Source: Wuchereria bancrofti (lineage: Eukaryota > Nematoda > Chromadorea > Rhabditida > Onchocercidae). Taken from it: a stretch of 64,000 nt of DNA. The notes beneath the pieces were generated by a model. That model did not search any database. It was not told the DNA's origin and saw only the letters and a program-made list of their open reading frames with translations. Shown here in pieces: positions 12,865-23,281 of this stretch. The translations under genes were made by a program, and so were the position numbers. Position 1 is the first letter of the stretch, and each line of letters begins with the position of its first letter. Where the stretch lies: the NCBI GenBank assembly GCA_005281725.1, contig SSBO01000012.1:12302383-12366382 (forward strand). Reading direction: 5' to 3'.

Positions 12865-13473
12865 TTAAAAAAACCCTGAATTTATAGTTTGGGCTTTCTC
12901 TAAAGAGATAAACTTGAACAAATAGTCAACTCCGATAATTAGCTCCGGCTGTTTCCAACTGCTAATTTCTTCTGTTAATGAAAATAGAGTTGAAATATCT
13001 GATGCATTGTCTTGATCTACAGAGATTACCCTTATTTTGTTTGTTAAATAGTCGACTGCTGTAGCTACAATAGGTATAATATCTGCTTCTATCGTTTTTA
13101 TTCCAATTCGCACTTTGGCAAAAAGTGAAGTTTGAGGATTCCTATTGCCGAATCCCGCGAACGTCACTTGCTCATAATCAATATCTTCTAGGTGTAATTC
13201 TTTTGCTAGTTTCTTCGATATACACGTTGCTTGAGCACCGCTATCGAATAAAACTACAATTTTATTTGAAACTTCTGGCATGTCTAAATTAATTACTTCA
13301 ACTTCTTTGCTAAAAAGCAAAACTTCTCTGTTGTTTCGTGTCGAATGCTTTATAACTGGATTGATTACTTTTACCATTTTTGTATCTTCGATTAGCCCCA
13401 CTGATTGTACTGGATCGTTATACAGTGTAGCATAACGCGGTATTATGGTGACCTTTACAATAGAAACATACAC
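12865..13473 (-). pseudogene. BEL/Pao aspartic protease domain, copy 1
   Basis: A 202-codon frame. The catalytic motif reads VVLFDSGAQATCISKKLA (DSGA being the retropepsin active site), and about 100 residues later IIGVDYLFKF matches the second conserved motif of BEL/Pao proteases. The first 20 or so codons of the frame are out of register with the real Gag-Pol reading, which lies in another frame and contains the zinc knuckle. The frame stops at 12865 in a homopolymer T run; one base more or fewer restores reading into the following GPMITGRG region. The homopolymer shift could be a sequencing error, but the other lesions in the element argue for genuine decay. Confidence 0.9.
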
Positions 13474-13561
13474 GTTTTCTTGTCTTGCAATTAATTGTTG
13501 TATGTCCTAGTTGAAAAGTTTAGACAGGCGTTGTTTTCTTTCAGTCGTTGCATTCTTGTTT
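13430..13561 (-). pseudogene. BEL/Pao Gag C-terminus with zinc knuckle, partial
   Basis: On the minus strand, 13468-13430 encodes CFYCKGHHNTALC, a CX2C...HX4C knuckle of the kind found at the end of BEL/Pao Gag. Upstream, a Lys/Arg-rich stretch with a possible first knuckle (CLNFSTRTYNN) is in a different frame, separated by a shift near 13495-13500. The remainder of gag is lost in the assembly gap. Confidence 0.75.
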
Positions 13562-13973
13562 NNNNNNNNNNNNNNNNNNNNNNNNNNNNNNNNNNNNNNN
13601 NNNNNNNNNNNNNNNNNNNNNNNNNNNNNNNNNNNNNNNNNNNNNNNNNNNNNNNNNNNNNNNNNNNNNNNNNNNNNNNNNNNNNNNNNNNNNNNNNNNN
13701 NNNNNNNNNNNNNNNNNNNNNNNNNNNNNNNNNNNNNNNNNNNNNNNNNNNNNNNNNNNNNNNNNNNNNNNNNNNNNNNNNNNNNNNNNNNNNNNNNNNN
13801 NNNNNNNNNNNNNNNNNNNNNNNNNNNNNNNNNNNNNNNNNNNNNNNNNNNNNNNNNNNNNNNNNNNNNNNNNNNNNNNNNNNNNNNNNNNNNNNNNNNN
13901 NNNNNNNNNNNNNNNNNNNNNNNNNNNNNNNNNNNNNNNNNNNNNNNNNNNNNNNNNNNNNNNNNNNNNNNNN
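13562..13973. other. Assembly gap (412 N)
   Basis: A run of 412 N. To its left is the Gag end of BEL copy 1, read right to left; to its right is the RNase H region of copy 2. The true content and length are unknown. Open frames crossing the gap are meaningless. Confidence 0.99.
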
Positions 13974-14535
13974 AGCCTCGACCATTTGCTAAATCGATTT
14001 ACGTCGATTAATTTGAAGGTTTTATCGATAGTAAAATGTGCTACAATCGTTTGACTTTCTTCTTCGCTTTCATGTTCGTTATGATTTTCATTGAAATTAT
14101 ATTCCCAGACTGGCCATGTTGATTCTTCCTTCGCTAACCAATCTGGTCCTTCCCACCATAATTCAATTTGTGTAAGACGAAGTGGGGAAAGTCCTCTAGT
14201 GGCCACATCAGCTGGATTAAATTCACTTGGAATATAGCGAAATGAGAACTTCGTTTGTCTTATTTCTTCAACTCGATTTTGGACGAATTTCGGTAATAGG
14301 CGAGAATGATTTTGTATCCAATGTAAAGCGCATTTGGAATCTGACCATAAGGTGACATTAATATTCTCTAATTCCATTTGTTTAATAACAAATTGAACAA
14401 TGCGTACTCCTATCAGCACGGCTAATAATTCTAATCTTGGAATAGTCATACCTTTGATGGGAGCAATTCTCGATTTGGCGAAAACTAAAGAAGCTTTCCT
14501 GTTTTGAGTGACGTATACCGTAGCTGCATATGCAG
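13974..14535 (-). mobile_element. BEL/Pao copy 2, in-frame RNase H fragment
   Basis: This 562-base block between two gaps is an uninterrupted minus-strand frame. It has [52 protein letters not shown] and an acidic tail ending NRFSKWSR. It matches copy 1 at about 10905-11444 with scattered differences, but keeps the LI residues after RLELLAV and has none of copy 1's stops, so it derives from a younger or more intact element. Both ends coincide with N junctions, so the rest of the element is missing and the block may be a small repeat contig placed here during scaffolding. Confidence 0.9.
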
Positions 14536-14536
14536 N

Positions 14537-16232
14537 GTATAATGCAAAATAATGAAAAAATAAAAGTTGGACTAATAAAATAATCATCTATTATTGATAA
14601 TAATAATAAACAAAATATATATATTATTTTAAAAAAGAAATAATTTTGCAATGTGTGAAATGTTCAGGACGATACATTAGGTAAACGGTTGAGAGGAAAT
14701 AAAGAATTGCTATAAACAGTGGAATTGTCATACAATATGTAAATAATCCACCAATAAGAATTCTAGGAAAGTAATCAATCAACAAAAGTATTAGCATGAA
14801 AATTATGATAATTAGCAATAAGAATGATTTGATAGAGTACATGAAATTTTGAACAAAATATTTCACTAAAATAAAAAAATATACAAAAAAAATATAAAAA
14901 AATAATCAAAAAAAAATGTAATCGATCAATTAAAAAAAAGAGGAACAGATGAAATATAAGTGTTGAAATTAGTTTATCATTAAAAAGAGATTTATAGCTA
15001 TGATTTCTTAAAAATATCATTAATCTTTATAATTAGGACATAAAATGTGGACAAACATAGAAATTTGAATCGAAATGATCTAAATTGATTATTTTTCTGT
15101 CTAAGAAAATTAATTTTATGCAAAAAAAAAGATTTTCCATAATACTTTTAAACGAAATAAAAGAAAAAAAAAATGATAATGAATAGCTATTTGATTTAGA
15201 AGATATTTGCTTTAGATTATTTTATACAAATTGATCAAGCATATCAGATTGTATTGAAATAAAAAAGAAAACGTCAGATATGTAAATAACTAAATAAATT
15301 GTATGAAAATAGGACAGGTAATTTTTGTTTGAAATATTGAAGCTATCTGAAAGATTTACCTCACTGGAAGTGTTAATTGTTGATTTTTCTTATGCATAAT
15401 AATGAATATAAATTGGAAATTATTTGACAAACACAAAAACATTTCTGGGTAATATGATTTTCTAAAAATAAAATTTGTAACGATTTTATATGATAATTGA
15501 ATTTCTATTATAATTTAAATATCTCTTACTTTTCTTTTAAAGATAAATACAATTAGATTGCAATAATAATTTGTTATGTTTTATTTTAAAAAATACCCTA
15601 TTATGTAATAGAATTATAGTTTTCTTCTCGCAACCGCTTTACTAAATAATTGGAATAACTTAAACGTTTTAAAAATTATTTTTTTAAACATCTAATTTGA
15701 TAAAAAGAAAAAATTATTTATCATAACAGATCTTATCAGTAATTTTTATTATCAGCCATTAGAAAATTTTTCAACTTAAATGTGTTAGGCTAGAAATTAT
15801 TTAATAAGTTCCGAATTTTATTTTATCGTAAAAAAGAGAGGATGGAGGAGAGTGATTCATTGTTTATCAACAATTTAGCTAATATTTTAAAATGAAAATG
15901 GGAAAGGACGAAGATAAAATTGTCAATATCTGAAATAACCAATCAGTTCGAATTGAATCGAAATCATTTTTTACTTTTCGAATTAATTGTGCTAATTTTG
16001 AAATAATAAAATAACAAGAAACAATGTTAATAATTTCCTGCATTTCAAGTTTAAAAGAAACGAAAAAAACGATTTAATCAATCATTCTAACTTAACTTAT
16101 TTTTTCATTTAATTCATATTTTTTTCTCCTCTGTTTTTCATTTTCCTTAAATTGTTAAAGTTTTCATTACTTTTTCTCATTATTCTACTTTTCATTACTT
16201 AGCCTTTTACATGCAATCCTTCCTTCCACCGT
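14537..16232. other. Non-coding AT-rich DNA
   Basis: No open frame with coding character, no repeat family and no RNA gene are visible. The frames at 14624-14866 and 14775-15020 (minus) are products of poly-A/T composition. Confidence 0.6.
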
Positions 16233-16631
16233 TTCATTCATTCATTCATTCATTCATTCATTCATTCATTCATTCATTCATTCATTCATTCATTCATTCA
16301 TTCATTCATTCATTCATTCATTCATTCATTCATTCATTCATTCATTCATTCATTCATTCATTCATTCATTCATTCATTCATTCATTCATTCATTCATTCA
16401 TTCATTCATTCATTCATTCATTCATTCATTCATTCATTCATTCATTCATTCATTCATTCATTCATTCATTCATTCATTCATTCATTCATTCATTCATTCA
16501 TTCATTCATTCATTCATTCATTCATTCATTCATTCATTCATTCATTCATTCATTCATTCATTCATTCATTCATTCATTCATTCATTCATTCATTCATTCA
16601 TTCATTCATTCATTCATTCATTCATTCATTC
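16233..16631. repeat. Perfect TTCA tetranucleotide microsatellite, about 100 units
   Basis: 399 bases of ttca repeated without a visible interruption. It produces an apparent His-Ser-Phe-Ile frame on the plus strand (16211-16654), which is not a gene. The same motif appears as a compound array at 63733-64000. Confidence 0.98.
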
Positions 16632-17929
16632 GTTTTTTAATTTTCGTTTGTTAAAGTATCCAATGTCACAAATCTCTCACATTTCTTTCTTTCTTTTTTA
16701 ATTTTAACATAGGAATAAGTTCATACGATAATTTTTCCATCTGTCATTATTTTCATACAGTAATCATAATTCCGGATTCGGATTCAAAAAGAAAAAATCC
16801 ATATATGATCAAGAATTATCATATTATTACCAATAAGTGATAATAGAAGTTATTGCAGATTTTTATCTTTTACAAATTAATACCGTGCAAAATGTTTAAC
16901 TATTGTTTTCAAAATTTTGAACAAATAAATAATTATTTGCTACATTCTTTTTTTGTAATTAATTGTTTACATTATTCTCGAATGAAACTTATACCGTAAT
17001 GAAGATTAAATAATTTTGGGTGCTCTAAAGGAGAAGAAGGAGAGAGCTGTATATGCTAGCTGATAACAAACATTTTTATCATAATTTAACACTTAAAATG
17101 ATTAAATCCTGTCTACAGGGTAGTGATGGTTTATTGATAATGTACTGATAAGAGCAAAAAGGTGCATCACATTATCATTCTAAGATTATTTACTAATTTT
17201 ATTGCTTTGGAACGCTGTTCACTGGTTGATCGGTTGATTCAGTAATTAAATTATTATTATTTATATTTCATTATTGCTATCATCAACTAATTATTATTTT
17301 CTATTAATTCTAACAAAAAAATTTTTACTGAATTTATTCAACTAAAGGAAATAATGGCAAAGTAAGTTCTATCGTGCAATTTTATTCATTTATTTTGCTA
17401 AATTTTAACCTTCCAAAAATTTTCTGCAAAATTGCTAAACTAAAAAACATATATATTTCTTTGTTTAAATTATTTGTCAGTAAACATATATGCCCATGTT
17501 AGCTTTTTTCGAAATGATAAAATTTGACATACTGAATTTTAAGATTACAAAATATTTTAAAATTACAGTAATATTTTTAAATTACTGTAATATTTTAAAA
17601 GTTTACAAATATTTCAAAAATTCACCATTCTTTTTGTTTACATTATCTGTATCAAAAAAAAAAAAAAATTTTTTTTCAAATATAGCTGAAAGTTATTAGC
17701 TACTTTAAGCTGAAATTAAAATTTTATATTCTATGAAAAATCAAACTGTATTAAAACATTTGTAGTTTATTGACACAAATGATTTCGATAAATATGCAAT
17801 TAATTACTCATTTATTTAAAATACAAAAAACATAAAAAATTAAAGAAAAAAATTTCACTTATTTAAAATAAACCAATCCAACGAATTGTCTAAAGTGCTA
17901 AATAATTTAAATTGACTTTAAGCTAATCA
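16632..17929. other. Non-coding AT-rich DNA with a small inverted repeat
   Basis: No convincing gene. An 11-base inverted repeat (attacagtaat at 17562-17572 and attactgtaat at 17581-17591) could form a small hairpin. The open frame at 17490-17699 overlaps it and looks like chance. Confidence 0.5.
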
Positions 17930-18115
17930 TTTTCCTTTATTTCTAACACTTTTTACTTCTTTATTTTTGCTCTGCTCCCATAATTTAACGACATCGAACT
18001 TTTTCTTTTTACCAATTAAAATTACTACAACATAATTAGTCTATGTTAATAATGTAAATAATTGAAGGAGCAGAGCAAAAATAAAGAAGTAAAAAGTGTT
18101 AGAAATAAAGGAAAA
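17930..18115. repeat. Perfect 49-base inverted repeat, fold-back structure
   Basis: Bases 17930-17978 are the exact reverse complement of 18067-18115, separated by 88 bases. The arms contain ggagcagagcaaaaataaag and its complement. The structure ends 40 bases before block B begins at about 18155, and I see no equivalent before block A. It could be a small non-autonomous fold-back or terminal-inverted-repeat element, or a templated-repair scar at the duplication breakpoint. No target-site duplication is obvious. Confidence 0.9.
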
Positions 18116-18617
18116 AATTTGTAAAAAAAAAAAAAAAAATTTTTTGAAAAAAATGAAAATTTGTTTTGTACTACTTTTTTTCAATAAACCATTATAGTCT
18201 CATTCTTCTATCAATAATTGCTCCATTTACGTGTAATCGTGAAATATTGACGTAACCTACGTATGCAAATATATTGTATTGCCATCATTGGTATATTCTT
18301 TCCTAGTTTTATATTACGACATGGGTAATATTAAATATTTTCTGAATAACTATACCATTTATGGGATTAAATAATTCATTTTAAACATTTTCTGAAGTTT
18401 TCTAGCAAAATACTTTTTGTGAAGTATTTAAACAGTTAGTATAATTTTAATTCGACTATTATTATCTCTAAATTATAAGCTCTTATTGAAGAAAAAGGGA
18501 CAAAAAAACTAACAAATAAATTTGCTAATCATTCTTGAATATATTATTTAAAGAAATGCTACCAATGCTAATAATAATCTTTTTGAAGGAAAAAAATTTT
18601 TTTCTTTGATTTTTTGC

Positions 18618-21600
18618 ATAAATTAAAACAAACAAAGATTGAAATAAAGATAGAGAACGATCGAAATGGATAATACAAAAAGAACAAAAAACAAACAATT
18701 TGCTAATCTAAAATAATTCATTAATTTATTCATTGCATTTAGAATAATTCGAATAAATTTTTTCCCTTCCTTTTGTTTTTTCTCTTTTTTTATTTTTTGT
18801 TGATATTATTATTAAAATTCATAAAATGCCAACATCAATATTGAAGTATTTTATAAGTATCTAACAAATATTTCCCTTTCTTCTTTTTATTTTTCATTTC
18901 CATTAGTAATTATCGCTTAATGATTATTGATTCATTGCTAAAATGAAAAATGATTTAGCAAATTTGCTAGCATTTTATCATTATTTTATCCTTCATTGTC
19001 TTTTGATAGTAGTGTGATATGTGATAAATAAACAAATATTATTATGATAGTATGTTTATATGTTTAGTAAAATATGCTAAAAATTTTCCCACGGGTAATT
19101 TAAAAAAGAAAAGATGCATATATTATTTCGCTCTTTCATCTCTAAGCTTAGCTTACTTGTTTTCTTCAATTCTTCAAATTTGGTATATCAATTTTCAAAT
19201 CACTTAGCTTCTTTTTATTTAACTTACTTCTTTCTCCGCTTCCCTTCTTTTTTCTCTCTCCTTCTCTCTCTCGTCATTTCACTTTTTCTTTTAATGTCAA
19301 ATCCTTTTCATTAAGACTAAAGCTTGACAGTAGTGACAAATTTTATGCTATCAAATTTTTGAAATATAATTTTGCTATTAGTGAAAAAGAGACAAAATAT
19401 GAAAAGAAAGAAAAAAAATGAAGAAAAAGAAATGAGAACTTTAAATAAAAAAATAAGAAATAAAAAAATTTTCTTTATCTAAAAAAGAAAACAAAACATT
19501 TTCTTTCGAAATTGTTATTGGAACTAATAGCAATTTCTTGTTCTATAAAATTTTTACCTATTTCTCATTCATTTTGCTTTCTTAATAAGTTTTTCTATAC
19601 AAATTTTTTTTGGTAATTAATTCCTCTTTAATGGTTATTTCATTTTTCTACTAACTAAGTAATACATTACAAGCATACCTGTTTGCTTTTTTGAGCAATT
19701 AGAATAAAATGAATTCACTTTCTTCTTATTCCTTCCGAAAACAAAACAAAAATAAAAGCAATCAAAGTAACAGAAGAAATTTTTTCCGATGAGAAATAAT
19801 AATAAAAAAAAAAATTGAAATAATTAGAAATTGAATAAACAAATACTTTTTTTTCATACAAAAAATTGCTTATTTATTTCTTTTTAATTTTCTTTTCGTT
19901 TAAGTGCAAAATAATGCAGCAATTTCTGCTTGACTAATCAATTAACATCCATGTAATTAAAATTATGTTATGGGACAGAATGTAATGCAACAAATTTAAT
20001 AGTTATTTATTCTTGGAAAATTGTCACAAAACAAATTTCAACTTTCAATCTTAGCTAATAAAACTTTAAGCTGATACTACTGTTTATTTGCATATGTCTA
20101 TTAAATCTGTAATGAATTCTAGGCAATAATTATCATTGGAAAATTATCACTTAAAATTTTTTATGAGACACAATCACTGTTATCAATGTTTCGAACTTTC
20201 AAACTAAGTGTATTTAAGTAGACAATTGTTATCAATGCTTTTGGAAAGTGGTTTTTTTNATAAATTAAAACAAACAAAGATTGAAATAAAGATAGAGAAC
20301 GATCGAAATGGATAATACAAAAAGAACAAAAAACAAACAATTTGCTAATCTAAAATAATTCATTAATTTATTCATTGCATTTAGAATAATTCGAATAAAT
20401 TTTTTCCCTTCCTTTTGTTTTTTCTCTTTTTTTATTTTTTGTTGATATTATTATTAAAATTCATAAAATGCCAACATCAATATTGAAGTATTTTATAAGT
20501 ATCTAACAAATATTTCCCTTTCTTCTTTTTATTTTTCATTTCCATTAGTAATTATCGCTTAATGATTATTGATTCATTGCTAAAATGAAAAATGATTTAG
20601 CAAATTTGCTAGCATTTTATCATTATTTTATCCTTCATTGTCTTTTGATAGTAGTGTGATATGTGATAAATAAACAAATATTATTATGATAGTATGTTTA
20701 TATGTTTAGTAAAATATGCTAAAAATTTTCCCACGGGTAATTTAAAAAAGAAAAGATGCATATATTATTTCGCTCTTTCATCTCTAAGCTTAGCTTACTT
20801 GTTTTCTTCAATTCTTCAAATTTGGTATATCAATTTTCAAATCACTTAGCTTCTTTTTATTTAACTTACTTCTTTCTCCGCTTCCCTTCTTTTTTCTCTC
20901 TCCTTCTCTCTCTCGTCATTTCACTTTTTCTTTTAATGTCAAATCCTTTTCATTAAGACTAAAGCTTGACAGTAGTGACAAATTTTATGCTATCAAATTT
21001 TTGAAATATAATTTTGCTATTAGTGAAAAAGAGACAAAATATGAAAAGAAAGAAAAAAAATGAAGAAAAAGAAATGAGAACTTTAAATAAAAAAATAAGA
21101 AATAAAAAAATTTTCTTTATCTAAAAAAGAAAACAAAACATTTTCTTTCGAAATTGTTATTGGAACTAATAGCAATTTCTTGTTCTATAAAATTTTTACC
21201 TATTTCTCATTCATTTTGCTTTCTTAATAAGTTTTTCTATACAAATTTTTTTTGGTAATTAATTCCTCTTTAATGGTTATTTCATTTTTCTACTAACTAA
21301 GTAATACATTACAAGCATACCTGTTTGCTTTTTTGAGCAATTAGAATAAAATGAATTCACTTTCTTCTTATTCCTTCCGAAAACAAAACAAAAATAAAAG
21401 CAATCAAAGTAACAGAAGAAATTTTTTCCGATGAGAAATAATAATAAAAAAAAAAATTGAAATAATTAGAAATTGAATAAACAAATACTTTTTTTTCATA
21501 CAAAAAATTGCTTATTTATTTCTTTTTAATTTTCTTTTCGTTTAAGTGCAAAATAATGCAGCAATTTCTGCTTGACTAATCAATTAACATCCATGTAATT

Positions 21601-21900
21601 AAAATTATGTTATGGGACAGAATGTAATGCAACAAATTTAATAGTTATTTATTCTTGGAAAATTGTCACAAAACAAATTTCAACTTTCAATCTTAGCTAA
21701 TAAAACTTTAAGCTGATACTACTGTTTATTTGCATATGTCTATTAAATCTGTAATGAATTCTAGGCAATAATTATCATTGGAAAATTATCACTTAAAATT
21801 TTTTATGAGACACAATCACTGTTATCAATGTTTCGAACTTTCAAACTAAGTGTATTTAAGTAGACAATTGTTATCAATGCTTTTGGAAAGTGGTTTTTTT
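18618..21900 (+). repeat. 1641-base exact direct duplicate around the N at 20259
   Basis: Bases 18618-20258 recur as 20260-21900 (offset 1642) with the single N at the joint. As in block A, exact identity beside an N suggests unmerged overlapping contigs or retained haplotypes. The 66-codon frame at 19114 and its twin at 20756 are therefore one frame, pyrimidine-rich and not a gene. Confidence 0.85.
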
Positions 21901-23170
21901 AAATAGTCTAATTTATCTTACACTAAAAGGGAATGAAAGAATAAAATTTTAGAGGTACTTAGAAAAAGATTGGAAATAAGTGATGGTGAACGGCCAACAA
22001 TTTCCCTCGACGGAAATTGAACTAATAGCTTTTTAATAGCTTTAAGTTTCAAACATTTTTGTTGCTTGTCAAAAATTCAACAAATGCTTCTTCGTCCTTT
22101 TCTTTCCTAGCAAATATTTATAAATGTTGTTTATATTGTTAAACTAATTCTTTCCTTTGTCTTTATCGAAGTTAATAAGTCGAAATTGCTAGTTGCATTA
22201 AATTATTAAATTAAATTGATACTTTTATTTTCATTTATTCATATTATGAGATCAAAGGTCCTTTTTAGTGACATTAAAACATTAAACATCTTCAATGAGT
22301 TAATTTTGTTGCTAACAAAGCAATTATTAGTTTAATTAATCGAATTAATTTCAACAATTACTTCACCATTAGAAAATTAATTTCAACCATTTGCATTTTT
22401 ATTTTTTACTTAATTAAAAAAAGAAAGATATGATGAAATGACTAAAGCATATTTTGCTCGAAAAAAAATAGAAAGTTCAGAAATGAAAAAAACGAAGAAA
22501 ATGTCTTTTTTATATGATAAATGATTAATACGGTAAATGATTTTTAATCTCATTTCTTTTCTCCTTTTTTTTAAACAAAATTATTTATTATTTTTTCTTT
22601 TTAAAAATTTGTACCACTTTTTTCTCTTATTTTTTTAAACTTTTCAAAATTTTATTGCAAAATAATTCAAATGAAATGCTAATAAATCTTCAAAATGTCA
22701 GTTTTATGGATGATTTTAACGGCATGTTTGAAGTTTATCAATAATGTTTTCACAAATATGTGTCGGCGTGTGTGTGTATGTGTGTGTATGCTTGAATCGA
22801 TGGCAATAAAGTCTGCAACGGTGCGATTTGTCAAGCATTAATAGATGCAGAAGAAGGCTCAATAAAAAATTCAACGTATCTTCGAGCTAAGTAGCATGAA
22901 ATTGTTAAGTATTGATATTACTCTCTAGAGAAAATTTCATATTGACCCATTTTCTAAATCTAAAATTATCATTTTCAATCCTCAAATATTTTTTTAATTA
23001 CTGCTAATAAATTATTCTTCAAAACATTTGTTGAAATATTTGCGGAAAAATGAAAATGAAAAAAAAAAAAAACTTTTCGTTTTGTTTATTTAATTTAATG
23101 CATTTAATTGTTGCAATAAATAAAATGAGTAAACGATTGATTTATTAATTGATTAATCGTTCGTTCTCTT

Positions 23171-23281
23171 CTCGGGAGAGGTGCTATTCCCGAAATGTCC
23201 GAGAATATTCCGTTGCCGAGAAAAGTTTGGTGGCAGGAGCATAGAATATGGTTCATGTAATATCCGGCTGGACAGTGTCAC
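23171..23281. other. 111-base GC-richer segment present only in block B
   Basis: In block A, ttcgttctctt runs directly into poly-T (near 6641-6660). In B the two are separated by this segment, which is far richer in G+C than the flanks. It contains ttctcgg and its exact complement ccgagaa about 20 bases apart, and a second gccgagaa further on. One plus-strand frame is open throughout (with KFGGRSIEYGSCNIRLDSVT), so it could be an exon fragment, a small mobile element, or material deleted from A. No target-site duplication is clear. Confidence 0.6.

Larger units (their letters stand above)
9507..13561 (-). mobile_element. BEL/Pao LTR-retrotransposon, decayed copy 1
   Basis: Read on the minus strand, the block has the BEL/Pao order: a Gag zinc knuckle near 13430-13468, retroviral-type aspartic protease, reverse transcriptase, RNase H, integrase, and the C-terminal domain that follows integrase in this superfamily. 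The family normally uses one long polyprotein frame; here it is cut by frameshifts at about 13475, 12850-12865, 11690-11710 and 10600-10620, by stops between 10623 and 11022, and again near 9932-9971. The 5' part of gag and any upstream LTR fall in the 412-base gap. No LTR is seen at the 3' end: coding remains reach about 9543 and directly meet block A. Its base composition is clearly richer in G+C than the flanks. It cannot be autonomous. Confidence 0.95.

Noticed and set aside
13491..14587. Long ORFs across the N run
   Set aside because: Produced by reading N as open codons; only the 13974-14535 part is real coding sequence.
16211..16654. 147-codon His-Ser-Phe-Ile protein
   Set aside because: Translation of the TTCA microsatellite; no independent coding evidence.
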